From the NCBI GenBank assembly GCA_015680685.1, contig MNCI01027234.1:62001-126000 (forward strand): DNA of 64,000 nucleotides, given 5' to 3'. The position numbers and the translations under genes were made by a program. The notes below the pieces were generated by a model. The model was not told the origin of the DNA. It did no database searches and saw only the letters and a list, made by a program, of their open reading frames with translations. The stretch's first letter is position 1; every line of letters begins with the position of its first letter. This document shows positions 33,340-45,228 of the stretch, piece after piece. This DNA comes from Gnetum montanum. Taxonomy: Eukaryota; Streptophyta; Gnetopsida; Gnetales; Gnetaceae.

Positions 33340-36131
33340 GGATAAAATGTCCATATGAGACTACCAGGGAGGGTAGCTGAGGTTGGCGATGATGGAGGCC
33401 AACGGGAAATTTTCTGGTCAAGAAGGTAGGTTTCAGCTGAGAAATCCGCAAAAAGTGAGTACTGGAAATGTCCCACATGGAAGAGGGGAAGAACTGAAGA
33501 ATATAAATTGGACCCTGGACACTCACTTGCAATCACGGTTTTGTGTTGGAAATTTTTATTTTTTATTGCTAAAAATAACGTTGTGGGAATGCCCACATGT
33601 TTAAGTTTTTTAATGATTAAGGATTTACATTGAATAAGTTGCTTTAAAATTAGTTGAGATCCATAAATAATGGGATATGCATCAATATTAGTTTGTTCTA
33701 TATGTAGTAAACAATAATGTATAAATTTCCATCTAATTGATGAATTGGATGTGCAGCGGAGAAAAATCAATAAAAATCAATAAAGCTTCTTTTGTTTAAT
33801 CGGCTTGTGTGATTTCTAGGCTTGCGGATTCATTTTTTGGTTTGGGCCAAAAACATTTAGTATGGGAGCGGCAAATTAAATCCGCATCTGCATCTGCATC
33901 TTCAATTTTCTATTATTTACACATATCTTTACCTCCCATTTCCCTCGTCCCCATTTCATTACTGCCAGTATCAATAAACTATGCGAGATTTATCATCAGA
34001 AGGCTACGTCGTTTGGCTGGATTATTGGGTGCACTGTCAGTTGCTAAATTGAGGCCTTGGCTTTCTTTGGCTTTATTTTACAATTCTACATGTGGCCATC
34101 TACAAATTAACACTATTACCACTGCAACAATCCATTGGTAAAGTCATTTTCAAAGTGATCTTGATTTGAAGAATAAAAAGTTGTACCTGTTCAAGTTTTC
34201 CATCCAAGTATCGTGTAGGTCCTTCACACAATTTTTTTTGGGCATCCTGTTGAATTTATTAGTTGGAAAGAACCACCCCTAAGTTATTGTATAAGATTAG
34301 TTTAATGTTTGTTTATAACATCGAAATTCGTGGCAGAAAGTACAACTGATCATTTATGTCCTTGTAAACTGACTTATGTCTTTTCATTTTTGCTTACATA
34401 AAAGCAACATTTGGATGTTAGGACTTTTATTATTTTAAAGCTTATTTTAAAACCTTTTCAACCAATGCTTGTTTTAAACGGGAAATCTAAAGATCAAGAA
34501 GTTTGACGGTCAAGATTTCCACACATAGCAGACAAAAATGAGATTTATTTTAATTAGGGAAGATTTATGGGGTTATGTTTTGGGCATAATCTAAGAACCA
34601 CAAAATGCCGCTAAAAGGATTGAGGGTAAAGTTAAAGATGAAGTGATAGTCTCATTTAGTGTATTTGCATTTAATCAAGCCATATTCGAGGCATGGGATA
34701 CCTTTAAATTCTCTTTTTGATATATAAATTCCTTTTGTTGCAATATCTTTAAAACAACAATTATTTAGTTTAACAATGGATGAAGGTAACAATATTGTAA
34801 ATAAATTTAATTCTATTCATGCTTAATTAGCTAGATTCAATGTTGCAATTAGTGATAACGATGTTAAAAAATTTTTGTTGAATAGTATGTTAACTCGCCT
34901 TGAAGATATAGTTTTTACACTTAAAAGTATAAAAGTTAATCTTCAAAAGGTAATTTCTACCTTCATGGAAGAGAGTGAAAATGTTCTTGGATGGGTAGCT
35001 CTTGAAGATCATGCCTTGGTATCCACACACAAAGGATCAGATTCAAAACAATCTAGGAAGCCTTGTTTCTATTATAAGAAACTAAGTTATTTCTGGATTA
35101 ATTGCAAGGTTTGAGCCCAAGATGTGCTAAATGAAAAAATCAAGAAATTCATTCCCTTCATGGCCTTTGAAGATGTTGAAGATGAAAAAGCTTTGGTAGA
35201 AACATCAAATACTTCTAACCAAGATGAAAATAAAACCATTGCTTGGTGAAGAGAGCCCTTGGTAATAAGAACTCTTGGTGATAAGAACATGAGCGCACAT
35301 AGCTAGTGAAGAGATGCATCAATGAACATATTTATTATGGTGAGGAGATGAAATTGATGTGTTTTTTTTCTTGCATAGGAAAAATTAATTTTATTTGAAG
35401 TGGTATGGGACACTTCTTATTAAAATCTAGTTTTCCTTATGCTTGTACAAATAAAGCTATGTTGATGGCTTGTCCCAACTAAATTTATTGTTTCTTTGGT
35501 GATGGTTAAGTCAAATGAACTTGCCATCAAAGCAAGGGATTTTTGGATTTTTTTGTTAAAATAACATTGTGGGAATGCCTACATGTCTAAGCTTTTTAGT
35601 TATTAAGGATTTATATTAAATAATGGGTATATAGGTATGCTTATATACCAAAATTAGTTAGGAGGTCAAAGTATGTTGCTCTAAAATTAGTTGAGATCCA
35701 TAAATAGTGGGATATGGATCTATATTAGTTTGTTCTATATGAAGTAACCAACAATGTATGTAGAGGAGAAAAATCAATAAAGTTGTTTTTGTTTAATCGA
35801 GCTAATGAGATTTTTGGGTTTGCAAATTCATTTTTGGTTTTGGCCTGTGTTATTGAAGCAAGTTTTGAGTTCTGCACATATACACAAAGTTGTAGATGTT
35901 GTATGATGCCATTTAGGTGGGCCGTATGATGGAGGTCTATTTGAAACTGCCAAGGAGAGTAGCTAAGGTCGATGATGGAGGTTCCATACAGAAGAATGTG
36001 ATAGGCCAAGAAAGTAGGCTTCCACTAAGAAAGCAACAAAAATGGATGTTAAAAATGTTCCACATGGAAGAGGATAAGAAGTGAAGAACATAAATTAGGG
36101 TATGCACCATCATAATAAGTGGTATTAGAGC
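33340..36131 (+). mobile_element. Degenerate Ty1/copia remnant G
   Basis: A unit L (about 33570-33854 and 35550-35853: TTGTGGGAATGCCCACATGT, then AAAATTAGTTGAGATCCATA, then GAGAAAAATCAATAAAG) repeats in direct orientation on both sides of a gag relic. A second unit X (GTCCCACATGGAAGAGG then a TATAAATTGG-like box) lies before the left L (33355-33530) and after the right L (35935-36105). Right X is followed by TGGTATTAGAGC at 36120-36131, a one-mismatch initiator-tRNA-Met primer site. A weaker one, AGTATGGGAGC, follows left L at 33859. The order X-L-gag-L-X suggests two overlapping or recombined elements. No pol is present. Confidence 0.6.
34560..35260 (+). pseudogene. Copia gag relic of element G
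   Basis: Legible pieces are KQQLFSLTMDEGNNIVNKFN, LARFNVAISDNDVKKFLLNS, VISTFMEESENVLGW and, after a basic Ser/Gln stretch, CFYYKKLSYFWINCKV, a decayed CCHC zinc knuckle (second Cys is Tyr and His is Tyr). This is the UBN2-type gag of copia elements. Stops occur after SIHA and after NCKV. No protease follows. Confidence 0.7.
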
Positions 36132-36239
36132 AATGTCCATCATGAAATAGCCTAGATACTCAAACAAACCACACCTACTACACAACAAACTGCACCTCCT
36201 ACATAATCAGACAAATACCATTACAAAATGTATGCCAAT

Positions 36240-36641
36240 TGCTGAGACATGATATGTTGAGCAACTATGTCAATGCATCCTCGTCGACAAAGCCTCATCG
36301 ATGCATTTTGATGTGTCGATGCATATGTGTAGATGAAAATGCATTAACGTGTCCTTGTCGATGCAATGCCTATATTTGCCTATAAATATGTGAGCACCTA
36401 CGGCATATTTGGCTTCATTTTGGTCAGTCGTGTAGCTAGAATCTTGCAGTTCTATTCTATAATCCTAGAGAATAGTCAGAGTGCCTACAATGTAGATTTG
36501 AGTTAGTTGTATGACGTCTTATTCAAGTGGCATTGTACCTAGACACATTCCATGAATGGCAATAAGATCGAGATTGATTCCTATTCATTGTAGCACTTTG
36601 ACTTCGAATAGATTTACTTTGAATGCAATTTATTTTCTATG
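36240..36641 (+). mobile_element. Left half of gypsy 5' LTR H, split by a 24-kb insertion
   Basis: Matches LTR A over the TATA box (36381-36388) and R region (CTAGACACATTCCATGAATGG, GAGATTGATTCCTATTCATT). Its U3 repeats are TCGATGCAT words at 36290-36370 instead of the GATAACAAGG units of A. It stops at 36641 with CTATG, the left target duplication of K, and resumes at 60496. The start near 36240 is approximate. Confidence 0.8.
36381..36388 (+). promoter_or_regulatory. TATA box of LTR H
   Basis: GCCTATAAATATG, at the position equivalent to 7183 in LTR A. Confidence 0.6.
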
Positions 36642-38287
36642 TGTTGATACATAAATTTTGGATGCACCAACACTTGGTGGAAAAACTTGTTTGAGGAGAC
36701 TATTATCTAGGGTCCCTCTAGTATGGGTACGAAAACCTAGAAATAGTCTTAGCTGGAGAGGGCTATGTGATGTTGCAAAAAAGGTAAATTAAATTGAAAG
36801 TTGGAAAATTTATATTGACAATAGTCTTAAATTCCAAGACTTAATGCAAATACAATAGTTAACTAAAACAATTAAATTTTCCCTGGTCCTTGCTGCTACT
36901 AGTTTGTGTTGCTAGTGGTGCCTACTACTGGCTAGGAAGATCTAATTAATGCCAGAGAAGGGGACCTATTACACATTGCTATTGTCTTGTGCAGAGGGAG
37001 ATAGAGAGATGCCCCTAATGTCTACCACCCATCGATTGTTGGTAAGGGAAGAGGAAGAGGGATGCTGTTTTTGTCCACTATGTCTTGCTACTTTTGATGC
37101 ACTCCTATCTGCTGTATACATCTTCCACAGTTGACCACCATCACCTGTAGCTACCATTGACCACCTGGTGTTGGGGACTGTTGACACCGCATGCTACTAG
37201 TAGCCACCTACTGACCATCGTCAGCTATTGTAGAGACATCTTTCACTGAAAACCTACCACTGTCACATGGCTGAGAGAGGGGGAGAGAGCTAGATCCCTA
37301 TGAATGGGAGAAGAGGGGAGACTACATCGCCTGTCATATGCTGTTGTGATAGTTCGTGCCTCTATCTCGTCGTTTGTGCGCTTGCCTATGCTACAGACAT
37401 GTAGTAGCAACTGTTGTTAGCCCATCACCTACGATGTTGTTTGATGTGCATAATGCAGTGCCTGATGTGTAACCAAGCCACTATTGTAGATGCCAATGTT
37501 TGCCATAGAGAGAAGAAGGAAATTGCTACCTACTAGTTTCTTGGCTATCCCAACTCCCAAGATCCGATGGATTCTTTCACCTAGAGGACCAATCCTCTCT
37601 TTTATAGCTACTTTGACACTGTTAGTTTGAATGCCCACATTTTCCAATTAACGCTCACATCACTTCTCCATGTTCAGCATCAGTTACGTCAACGATGCCT
37701 ACCACCACCCATGTCAATTACGACCCCTCTGTAACTCTTGCCCATGATTGCCAAGGTAACTCTTGCCACCCTTTATAAAACCTTGCTTGACAAGATGAAT
37801 GATCATACCAAACACATAATTTGAAGTATAATCAAATAATTTGGCATCTTCCCCTACTTTTCCAAATTTTGCTCATTCATCGAGCACCATTAATATGCAA
37901 CAAAACTAACCATTACTAAAATTTGTAACAAGATGTATTTTGCCCATGGAGTTTAGATGTTTTACATCGCTACAAAGATTTGAAAGATTTAGAGTTATTT
38001 ATTTGTAAGTATGGCCACATGAAACTTCCTTGGTAATAGGCTATTCATTGAAATTTTATGCTAAAGAGTTGAGGCTGGCATTCTTTTAAAGATTTTTTAA
38101 AATCATGCATGGTCATTTAGATAATGAAAACTATTTGTAGAATAATATTACTAACACATGTTGGTGGAAACTCTAAACTCTAGTATGCAAACAATCATTA
38201 CAGATATAGGAAGCTAAACGTTGGTAGGCTTAGAGCCTGATCCGTCAGTGTACTTTATACCACAATACTTCTCTAATAGCTTGGGTA
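36642..38287 (-). mobile_element. Left part of K, a long LTR of family F
   Basis: Begins TGTTGATACATAAATTTTGG and matches the 3' ends of the family-F LTRs at 49340 and 52790 (GGAGACTAT..CTAGGG, TATGGGTACGAAAACCTAG, ATAGTCTTAGCTGGAGAGGG). The remainder is divergent LTR sequence with a minus-strand TATAAAAGAG at about 37608. It is interrupted at 38288 by copia E2 and resumes at 59998. No internal gene of K is seen, so it is probably a solo LTR of about 2.1 kb. Confidence 0.75.
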
Positions 38288-38292
38288 TGATA
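38288..38292. other. Left target-site duplication of copia E2
   Basis: TGATA here and at 59993-59997 directly abut the two outer LTR ends TGTAAT (38293) and GTTACA (59992). Confidence 0.85.
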
Positions 38293-38687
38293 TGTAATAA
38301 AATAATTGTGCAAAAAATTGAATTGTATAAGTAATCAAGTACAGAATGCAGAAGCAAATGCAACTGACCTCCAACCATTGATGCCTTTAATTAATCTTGT
38401 TTAGATTCTTCTTTCACACCGTCACTTTGCAACAATGGTGTATGCAACCTCCAAGTGTCTATGAAAAGGACTTGAATTGTAATCCTACTATGATTCTTGG
38501 TACCTTTGTTCTCCCATCAAGAACGAATTTATAGGCCATGAAATTGATTACCATGAGAGAAAATTTGAAAAATAAGAGACATATGAATGTGGATGCCACC
38601 TCAACACCAATGCAAAAACGCATTATGCTGACACGTATAAGCATCAATGGATATGGTGGCCACTTCAATGCATAAACGTGTATTACA
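38293..38687 (-). mobile_element. 3' LTR of copia E2
   Basis: 395 bp, TGTAAT at 38293 and ATTACA at 38687, inverted termini TGTAAT/ATTACA, next to the polypurine tract ACCAAGTGGGAGAT (38688-38700, minus). The middle matches 59743-59992. Confidence 0.85.
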
Positions 38688-39146
38688 ATCTCCCACTTGG
38701 TCTCCATATTTAATCAAGTCCATAATTCAAGAAACAAATGCATGAATCATGGCGATAGTTCCTCTTAATGTGAGTATTATCTTCCATGTATTACAATGCA
38801 TTATCTCTCAAACGTAGTTCCTTATATGGTAACATAACTTTATGAATAAACCCAATGTTCATTCAAGGCCCTATCATATGTGTATTTTCTTTAATAACTA
38901 TATGCACAAACCATATGAAAAAATAGCACAATTGAAAAAGAGTTTCATTAAGACTATAAATTGTACAACAAATTACATTATGGAACCAAGTCCCTTCTAA
39001 ACTACATGATCCTTAAATAACTTCCGTGGCATTCCTTTTATCAAAGGATTAGGTATCATTAATTCAGTGCTTATATGCGCAATGACCACTTTGTTTTCCT
39101 TAATGCGTTCCCTTATGGCTAAGTACTTTATGTCGATGTGTTTAGT

Positions 39147-39770
39147 TCAACTGCCACTCTTATTATTCTTAGTCATAAAGATAGTAGCTGAATTGTCATA
39201 AAACATTCTTAATGACCTAGATATAGAATCCACAATTCTAAGGCCTATTATGAAACTCTTTAACCATACACCATGTGAAGTAGCCTCAAAACAAGAAACG
39301 AACTCTGCCTCCATTGTGGAAGTAGCAATCAAAGTTTTCTTTCCACTCCTCTAGGAGATAGCCCCTCCACCTAGCATAAAAACATAACCAGATGTGGATT
39401 TCCATGAATCAGCATAGCCAACAAAGTCTGAAGTTGAGTAGCTAGTCACCTCTAAGGAGTCAGTTCATTTATACATAAGCATGTAGTCTTTTGTACCTTG
39501 AAGGTACCTCATCACTTTCTTTGTAGCCCTCTAGTGGTCAATACCTGGATAACTCTGATATTTGCCCAACATTTCCATAGAAAATGCAGTGTTAGGTCTT
39601 GTGTAGACCTGAGCATACATAAGGCTTCCAACAACTAAAGCATACAGAATGTTGCTCATCTGAATTTTCTCTAAATCATTCCTAGGGCATTGGTTCCAAT
39701 GGAACTTGTCACCCTTTACAATGGGTGCTATACTTGGTGAACAATCTTTCATTTGAAACCTCTCTAAAAA
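39147..39770 (-). pseudogene. RNase H region of copia E2
   Basis: Frames 39752-39531 and 39332-39147 show CSPSIAPIVKGDKFHWNQCP, NILYALVVGSLMYAQVYTRP then NTAFSMEMLGKYQS, and IATSTMEAEFVSCFEATSHG with LRMFYDNSATIFMTKNN. These are the conserved copia C-terminal blocks; the STMEAEF motif is intact, unlike E1. A stop-rich gap (39.35-39.53 kb) covers the RKSTSGY block. Confidence 0.85.
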
Positions 39771-39797
39771 TTTATTAATATAGGTTTCCTATGATAG

Positions 39798-40560
39798 TCA
39801 CAAAATACATCTAGATCTATCCCTATGGATTTGAATGTCAATGACATAAGATGCCTTACCTAGATCCTTCATCTCGAAATTCTTAGAGAGAAAATGTTTA
39901 ACCTTGTATAGAAACCCACTATTATTGGTTGCAAGAAGGATATCATCCACATATAGAACAAGGAAATAGATTTTGCTTCCATTGACCTTCTGGTATATAC
40001 ATTGATCCATGATGTTTTCTTCAAAACCAAATGAATTGATGATATCATGTGAGGCCTGTTTCAATCCATATATGGATTTCTTGAGCTTGCATACCAATTG
40101 CTCATCATCACTAGAGGAAAATCCTTCAAGTTGTTTCATATAAACCTCTTCCTCTAGATCACCATTAAGGAAAGCTGTTTTCACATCCATTTGATGTAAT
40201 TCAAGATCAAAATGGGCAACCAATGCTATGATAACATGAAGGAAGTTCTTCTTAGATACAGAAGAAAAGGTCTCCTTGTAATCTATTCCCTCTTTTTGAG
40301 TAAACCCTTTAGTGACAAGTCTAGCCTTATATTTTTCAATGTTGCCCAATAAGTCTTTTTTAGTCTTGAAGACCCATTTGCATCCAATGGCTTTTACACC
40401 ATTAGGAAACTTGACAAGATCCTAGACTCCATTAGATGACATAGAGTTCATCTCATCTTTAATGGCATCATATCACAAGTTAGATTCTTTACAACTCATG
40501 GCTTGTGAATATGTTTAAAGATCATTTTTGGCTCCTATGTTGTAGTTAGACTCCAGTAGA
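39798..40560 (-). pseudogene. Reverse transcriptase of copia E2
   Basis: Frame 40349-39798 (183 aa) contains KARLVTKGFTQKEGIDYKET, QMDVKTAFLNGDLEEEVYMK and the catalytic YVDD at residues 133-136 (LVLYVDDILLATNN). Both Asp blocks are intact, so this is the best kept copia RT of the window. KQASHDIINSFGFEE shows an in-frame loss of about seven residues: related elements have a (R)xWYxKFH segment here, and E1 still has a WSLKFHD remnant. The N-terminal RT part (to about 40560) is in another frame with stops. Confidence 0.85.
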
Positions 40561-40599
40561 TACACCATATAGTCACTAGGAATCACTTATCATCTTACT

Positions 40600-41279
40600 C
40601 TAGTAGATATTCTTAATGTTGATTCAGCATTCTCTTGAGAATCATGATGTTCAACAGGCTATTCAATAGGTTATGGTATCTGTTATTTAGCTGGATCTAC
40701 TACTTCTTGATTAGTAGTTTTTGGAACTTCAATGATTGGTTGTTGTTCATTGTGCATCTGTGCTCTAAATGTATTGTTCACAAAAATTAGTCTATCATTT
40801 GAAATAGTGGGTTGAGCGTTTGTATGATCTATCTCAAGAACAATGTTCCAAGATCTACTGCTCCCACTAATCAAGTCATTCTCAAGAAATTTAGCATTCC
40901 TTGATTCCACAAACTTAGTGGTATGTGATGGGAAATAAAATCTATATCCCTTAGACCATTCAGCATATCCAACAAAATACCCACTTATGGTCCTTAAGTC
41001 TAGCTTCTTTGCTTATGGATTATAAACTCTTACTTCAGACGGGCATCCCCAAATGCATATATGTTGCAAACTTGGTTTCCAAAATTTCCATAATTCCAAT
41101 GGTGTCTTTGAGACAACCTTAGTTGGAACTTGATTTAATATATACATGGTCATCTTAAGAGCTTCAGTTCACAAGGACTTAGGAAGCTTGGAGATGCTAA
41201 GCTTACTCTGCACCATGTCCAATAATGTTCGGTTTCTTCTTTCTACCACACCATTCTAGTCTGGAGAACCAAGCATAGT
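40600..41279 (-). pseudogene. Integrase C-terminal region of copia E2
   Basis: Frame 40910-40683 starts MESRNAKFLENDLISGSSRS. Upstream, in interrupted frames, lie the CPSEVRVYNP- and GYFVGYAEWS-like blocks. It ends at 41279 within the segment that codes for the integrase catalytic Glu region, where gypsy D is inserted. Confidence 0.7.
41275..41279. other. Left target-site duplication of gypsy D
   Basis: ATAGT before TGATGAGTGG at 41280, repeated at 47584-47588. The E1 copy of the same copia site reads GGCATAGTGTATTGGG. Confidence 0.75.
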
Positions 41280-42039
41280 TGATGAGTGGCGAGGTACCCC
41301 TACACTCAACCATACGGATACAAATGTTTCACGCACGATCCAGTTGAACTCCACAGATAGACTAGTTGCAGTATCTAGATGGTTACTCATAGATCGTAGT
41401 TCGTTGTCTTCCCACCTAGACTAGTATTAGCTTTGTCACGTATGGTTTAGTCCAGAGTGAGGTGTATGATGTGTTCCTACACTAATGCTACTCCTGGGGA
41501 TGATGGGAAATAATATCAACTAAACTAAGAGAGAGAGAGGGTGAGAGAGAATCTAANGGTACGCTACTGGGTTACCAAGTAGTCACACTTAAATGCTTAT
41601 GATTAAGTCATACTCATTCCATGTTACTAGGAGATAAGGGTAGAGAGATATTAACTAAGAAAGGAGTAAATAACAATAACAATTAAATAATTAAGCTAAG
41701 TGGATGTTGCAATGATGAAGTAATCATGATCTTTATTTTCATTTATGTGCGTGTCCAAGTACGTCACACTCGAATAAGGGTGCCATACAATTACAATCAT
41801 CACACTGTAGGCATGCATTGGGAGAGAAGGGTTGAGAGGAAAAATTGACAAAAGTCCCTACCTTAGTACTAAAAAACTACAAAACTTAAACTTAAAAAAT
41901 GCCAACCAAATCTGGCTACCTCTTCTTTATAGATGAGGAGATAGGCTATTGCGTCTAGGCTATGATATCTCATACATGATATTGCGTCGCCTATGATATC
42001 ACGTACGTGATATCACAACCAATAATTCATAACTCATCA
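41280..42039 (-). mobile_element. 3' LTR of element D
   Basis: Starts (minus) TGATGAGTTATGAATTATTG at 42039 and ends ACTCATCA-type at 41280. U3 holds ATATC-rich repeats with a perfect 20-bp palindrome at 41995-42014. An N at about 41557 hides roughly 115 bp that are present in the right LTR (47131-47245). Confidence 0.85.
41995..42014. promoter_or_regulatory. 20-bp perfect palindrome in the U3 of LTR D
   Basis: GATATCACGTACGTGATATC. It holds two CACGT cores, the kind of site bound by plant bZIP/bHLH factors, at the place where sister LTRs carry other repeats. A regulatory role is inferred. Confidence 0.5.
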
Positions 42040-42052
42040 TACCCCCATGACT
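42040..42052 (-). promoter_or_regulatory. Polypurine tract of element D
   Basis: Plus strand TACCCCCATGACT, matching those of A, B and C. Confidence 0.7.
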
Positions 42053-42219
42053 GAATGAAAACTCATCCTCAAGTTAAAGTGAGAACAAGCTCCATTGATT
42101 ACACAATGGATAGGTATGGGATTATTGACTGACTAGAATGGATTCATAACGTAGTGTGGAATCAGAACAAAATTAAGACACAACATGAAGAAGACAAAAG
42201 AAAATCCTATAACTACAAG

Positions 42220-43000
42220 ATTGGGTGGAACTCATGTAGTTTTTGGTGGCAGTGGCTCCTCCATGGATGTCTTTCCCTTGTCTTGTGCTTCAGGTCTTGG
42301 GATTTAATGGCGTTGAAGTATGGCCTGGAGTTTCTCCTCTTGTAAGGCCTTGAATGCCTTGGTGTGCGTGTAAGTTTGTGCTTGTGCAGTAGAGGCATCC
42401 CAGTCAGCCTTCTCTTTTTCTTCCGCCACCCTTTTATTCTCTGTCAACAGTTTATTGATTTGCTTAGTTCTAAAAGTGTCTAGCTAGATTTAAGCAACCT
42501 TTGGCCTTGTATTTAGAAGGTTTAATACTTCTAAAATGGCTTGAATACAGAAATCAATAGTCACACCACAAATGTTAACTATGTTGCCTTCTTCTTTGTT
42601 GTGCCAAAATTGGTACGTTTCCCCTAAGTACCAGGCACCACTTTTAGAGAGGGTAGGCCATAATGGGGACCCTTTGAGGTGATCCCTAACGGCCTCTGGA
42701 GCAAATCCTATGAAAGGTCCAAAGGTTAATTCCATGATCACTGCAGTAAATATGGACCTTTCATGGATGGCCTAAACACAATCCTGGGGCAACATGAGAT
42801 GTTGTCCCTGTTCAAACACTACAGCAGCTCCTCCTTTTGCCTGCCTTGATTGTATAGTGGCAGGGTCTTCTTGGTGGATACTAAATGATTGTTCCTCCTA
42901 CTTTGCATGTTATTCGGCAGGAACTTGTCCTTCACCTCTCCTAGGTCGCTTGATCACACCTTGAGTAGGACCTTCCTGTTGTCTTCATTTCGGGGCCATT
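42220..43000 (-). pseudogene. 3' ORF of gypsy element D (unknown function, env position)
   Basis: Reading from about 43000 the translation starts MAPK, has a basic GVIKRPRRGEGQ segment, then AVIMELTFGPFIGFAPEAVR, PLWPTLSKSGAWYLGETYQF and GVTIDFCIQAILEVLNLLNT (open frame 42741-42490). It continues after a stop with NKLLTENKRVAEEKEKADWD, probably coiled coil, and EEKLQAILQRH. The C-terminal EAQDKGKTSMEEPLPPKTT matches copy C. About five stops interrupt it. It lies between the pol position and the 3' LTR, like the env-like frames of Athila elements, but shows no signal peptide or transmembrane segment and I recognise no domain. Confidence 0.55.
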
Positions 43001-45228
43001 TGCAATCACACGAGACCAATTGTTAGTAAGGTTGTTACCAAAGTTAGGTTATACCTTACTACTTACGTTAATGAATTTGCTTTATCTCCATGTGACATTA
43101 CTTATTAGGAGAAAATGTCCCCAAAAGATTATAATATTGAATCATCTTTGCTTAGGTGGTTTCCAAATCTAGTTTCCCAGTATAACTAAGGAGATGAAAT
43201 TGTTTTTGGTGCATTTATCCTTAATTTTATAACTAATTACCCTTGATAATGTCCTTCGGGTGATGAAAAATTTCAAAAAAGTTATGCGCTATTTGATGTG
43301 TGCCCCTCCCCCATGACTAAGGTGAACACTCCGGGTTCAAGTAGGTTCAAACAAAATGAAAATTGGAGTACCAGCGAGCNAATATTTTTCTGAAATTAAA
43401 CGATGTAAACTAAGGACATCTAGATGAGTGTTAAAGGGTTCCAGGGTAATTCAACTAGTTTTGAAGGCACAAAAATTATGATGGTGTGGAATTTATAAAT
43501 AAGGACCTTGGATGGTAAAGGGGAGAAAAAGGCTATGTGATGGTTCATAGGAACATTTGGATTAAAGGGATAGTAATAAGGGAAATAATATCATTGAAAA
43601 TATGCTGAGGGTAATAGATGGTGTGTGGAAGATGTGTTATGAGTGAAAATTACAAAGAATTACGCAAGTGGGTCCTCCCCAAAGTAGGTTCCAACCTATA
43701 ATGCCCTTGCGTAACCACACTTAAAAGTGTCTGTGGGTACTAGAAGGGTTAAATGTAATCCACACTGGTTCCACAAAACACACACATGTAAGTATCACCA
43801 GAATGAGGTAAGAATTCTACACTATACGAGACACGAGCTACAATTACATGAACAGTGAGATGAGACGGGGTATATAAGGGATTGTAGAGATTGGGACATG
43901 AGGTAACTGACCTAGGGCACAATGAATCCTGCATGTAAAGCATGATTAATGTGTCATTAACCCGTCGTTCCAAGATCAAGACCAAGTCCATTCCTTTGAT
44001 CAGTGACACTGTATTGTTTCATCCCATGATGAGTGACTATGAGAGTACTATAACAACAAGGTGTACGATCACTTGGCATTTTGTTCAAGGGAGGAGTGAT
44101 TTTTGCTTTGTGGAACTTTCTTTGTTTTGTTTATTTTTTTTCTTTTTTTTTCGATTGTTGAATCCAGAGAAGCCACCAACCTTCAGGCATGGATGCATGT
44201 CTTTCTAGTGGGACCCCTTAGAACAACATTGGATTTTTGAGTGCTTTTTGATTACTCTTACTCCCATTTTGCATTAGATCTACAAGGATCTTAGTACAAC
44301 CACATTGCGTGGTAACTCTCATAGTCGTCACCAAAGAGAAACCACAAGTTCCCTTGATGTCACATCCTAATCATTCCCTCTTGATCCATCCTTCTTCGTT
44401 TTAGGTACAATGAACACAAAATTAATTTTAAGTTTTAAGAATGTCAAGAATATCACTGTACCCTCCAACAGAACCTCCTATTTGCCCCCCGGATGAGTGG
44501 GTGTAATGGGCTCACTATCCAAATAATTGATCACTTGAGACTTGATAACATAGAACACCCCTCAACCAACGAGCCACATGAGTGTTTTATTTGTAGATGA
44601 GATTACTTATAAAAACATAAAAAGACAAAAAGATAAAAAGATAAAACAAGAAATTGAAAAATGAAAAACTAGAAAATAAAAAATTGTAAAATTAAAGACA
44701 ATGAAAAATATTTATTAATCCTACTTGTCATTAGAATGGGGGATATCCCCCATAACTAAACGGTTGAGCATGGCAAGGATTAATAATTGAAAGATGAGGA
44801 TCCTTGCATGTTGGAAACATTGAAACTTGGTCATACCTACCCCATTGGGGTTCACACACATGATTATGGTAAGTGTAGTGGGGAAATTTATAAGATGTGG
44901 TTCCCGGGTAAAGAGTTGACCCACTATGATACTTGAGACTGTAAGATGGAATGCAAGGATCAAGATTTTATCCTCCATGGCTATATTCATTGGGCCATAT
45001 GGTTGTTGGAGTGTTAATTGGTGGCCTTGATGAAGTGATACAAGGCGTTGGGTTCGCAAAGAAGGGTGCACCACAGTGTTGGACTTGTGCTGAGTTGGAA
45101 AATGCAATGGCCTTGGAACTGTGTTGTCCCTTCCTACAGTTATGTATAAAGAAGGGAAACCTTTTATGTTGAGAAGATCTCTCACTGCTATTGACAATAG
45201 TAGCACAAGTAATGTTCATGGGTTGTTG
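43001..45228 (-). other. Noncoding middle of element D
   Basis: No retroelement enzyme is visible. Scattered identity with B (14.7-15.3 kb) and A (5.5 kb) marks it as family-specific noncoding sequence. An N at 43380 and A-rich repeats at 44600-44720 (AAAAAGATAAAAAG) are present. Frames at 44.7-45.2 kb do not resemble known domains. Confidence 0.5.

Noticed and set aside
44721-45206. 161-codon minus-strand frame in element D, considered as protease or RT
   Set aside because: No DSG/DTG, YxDD or other retroelement block; no equivalent frame in A or B.
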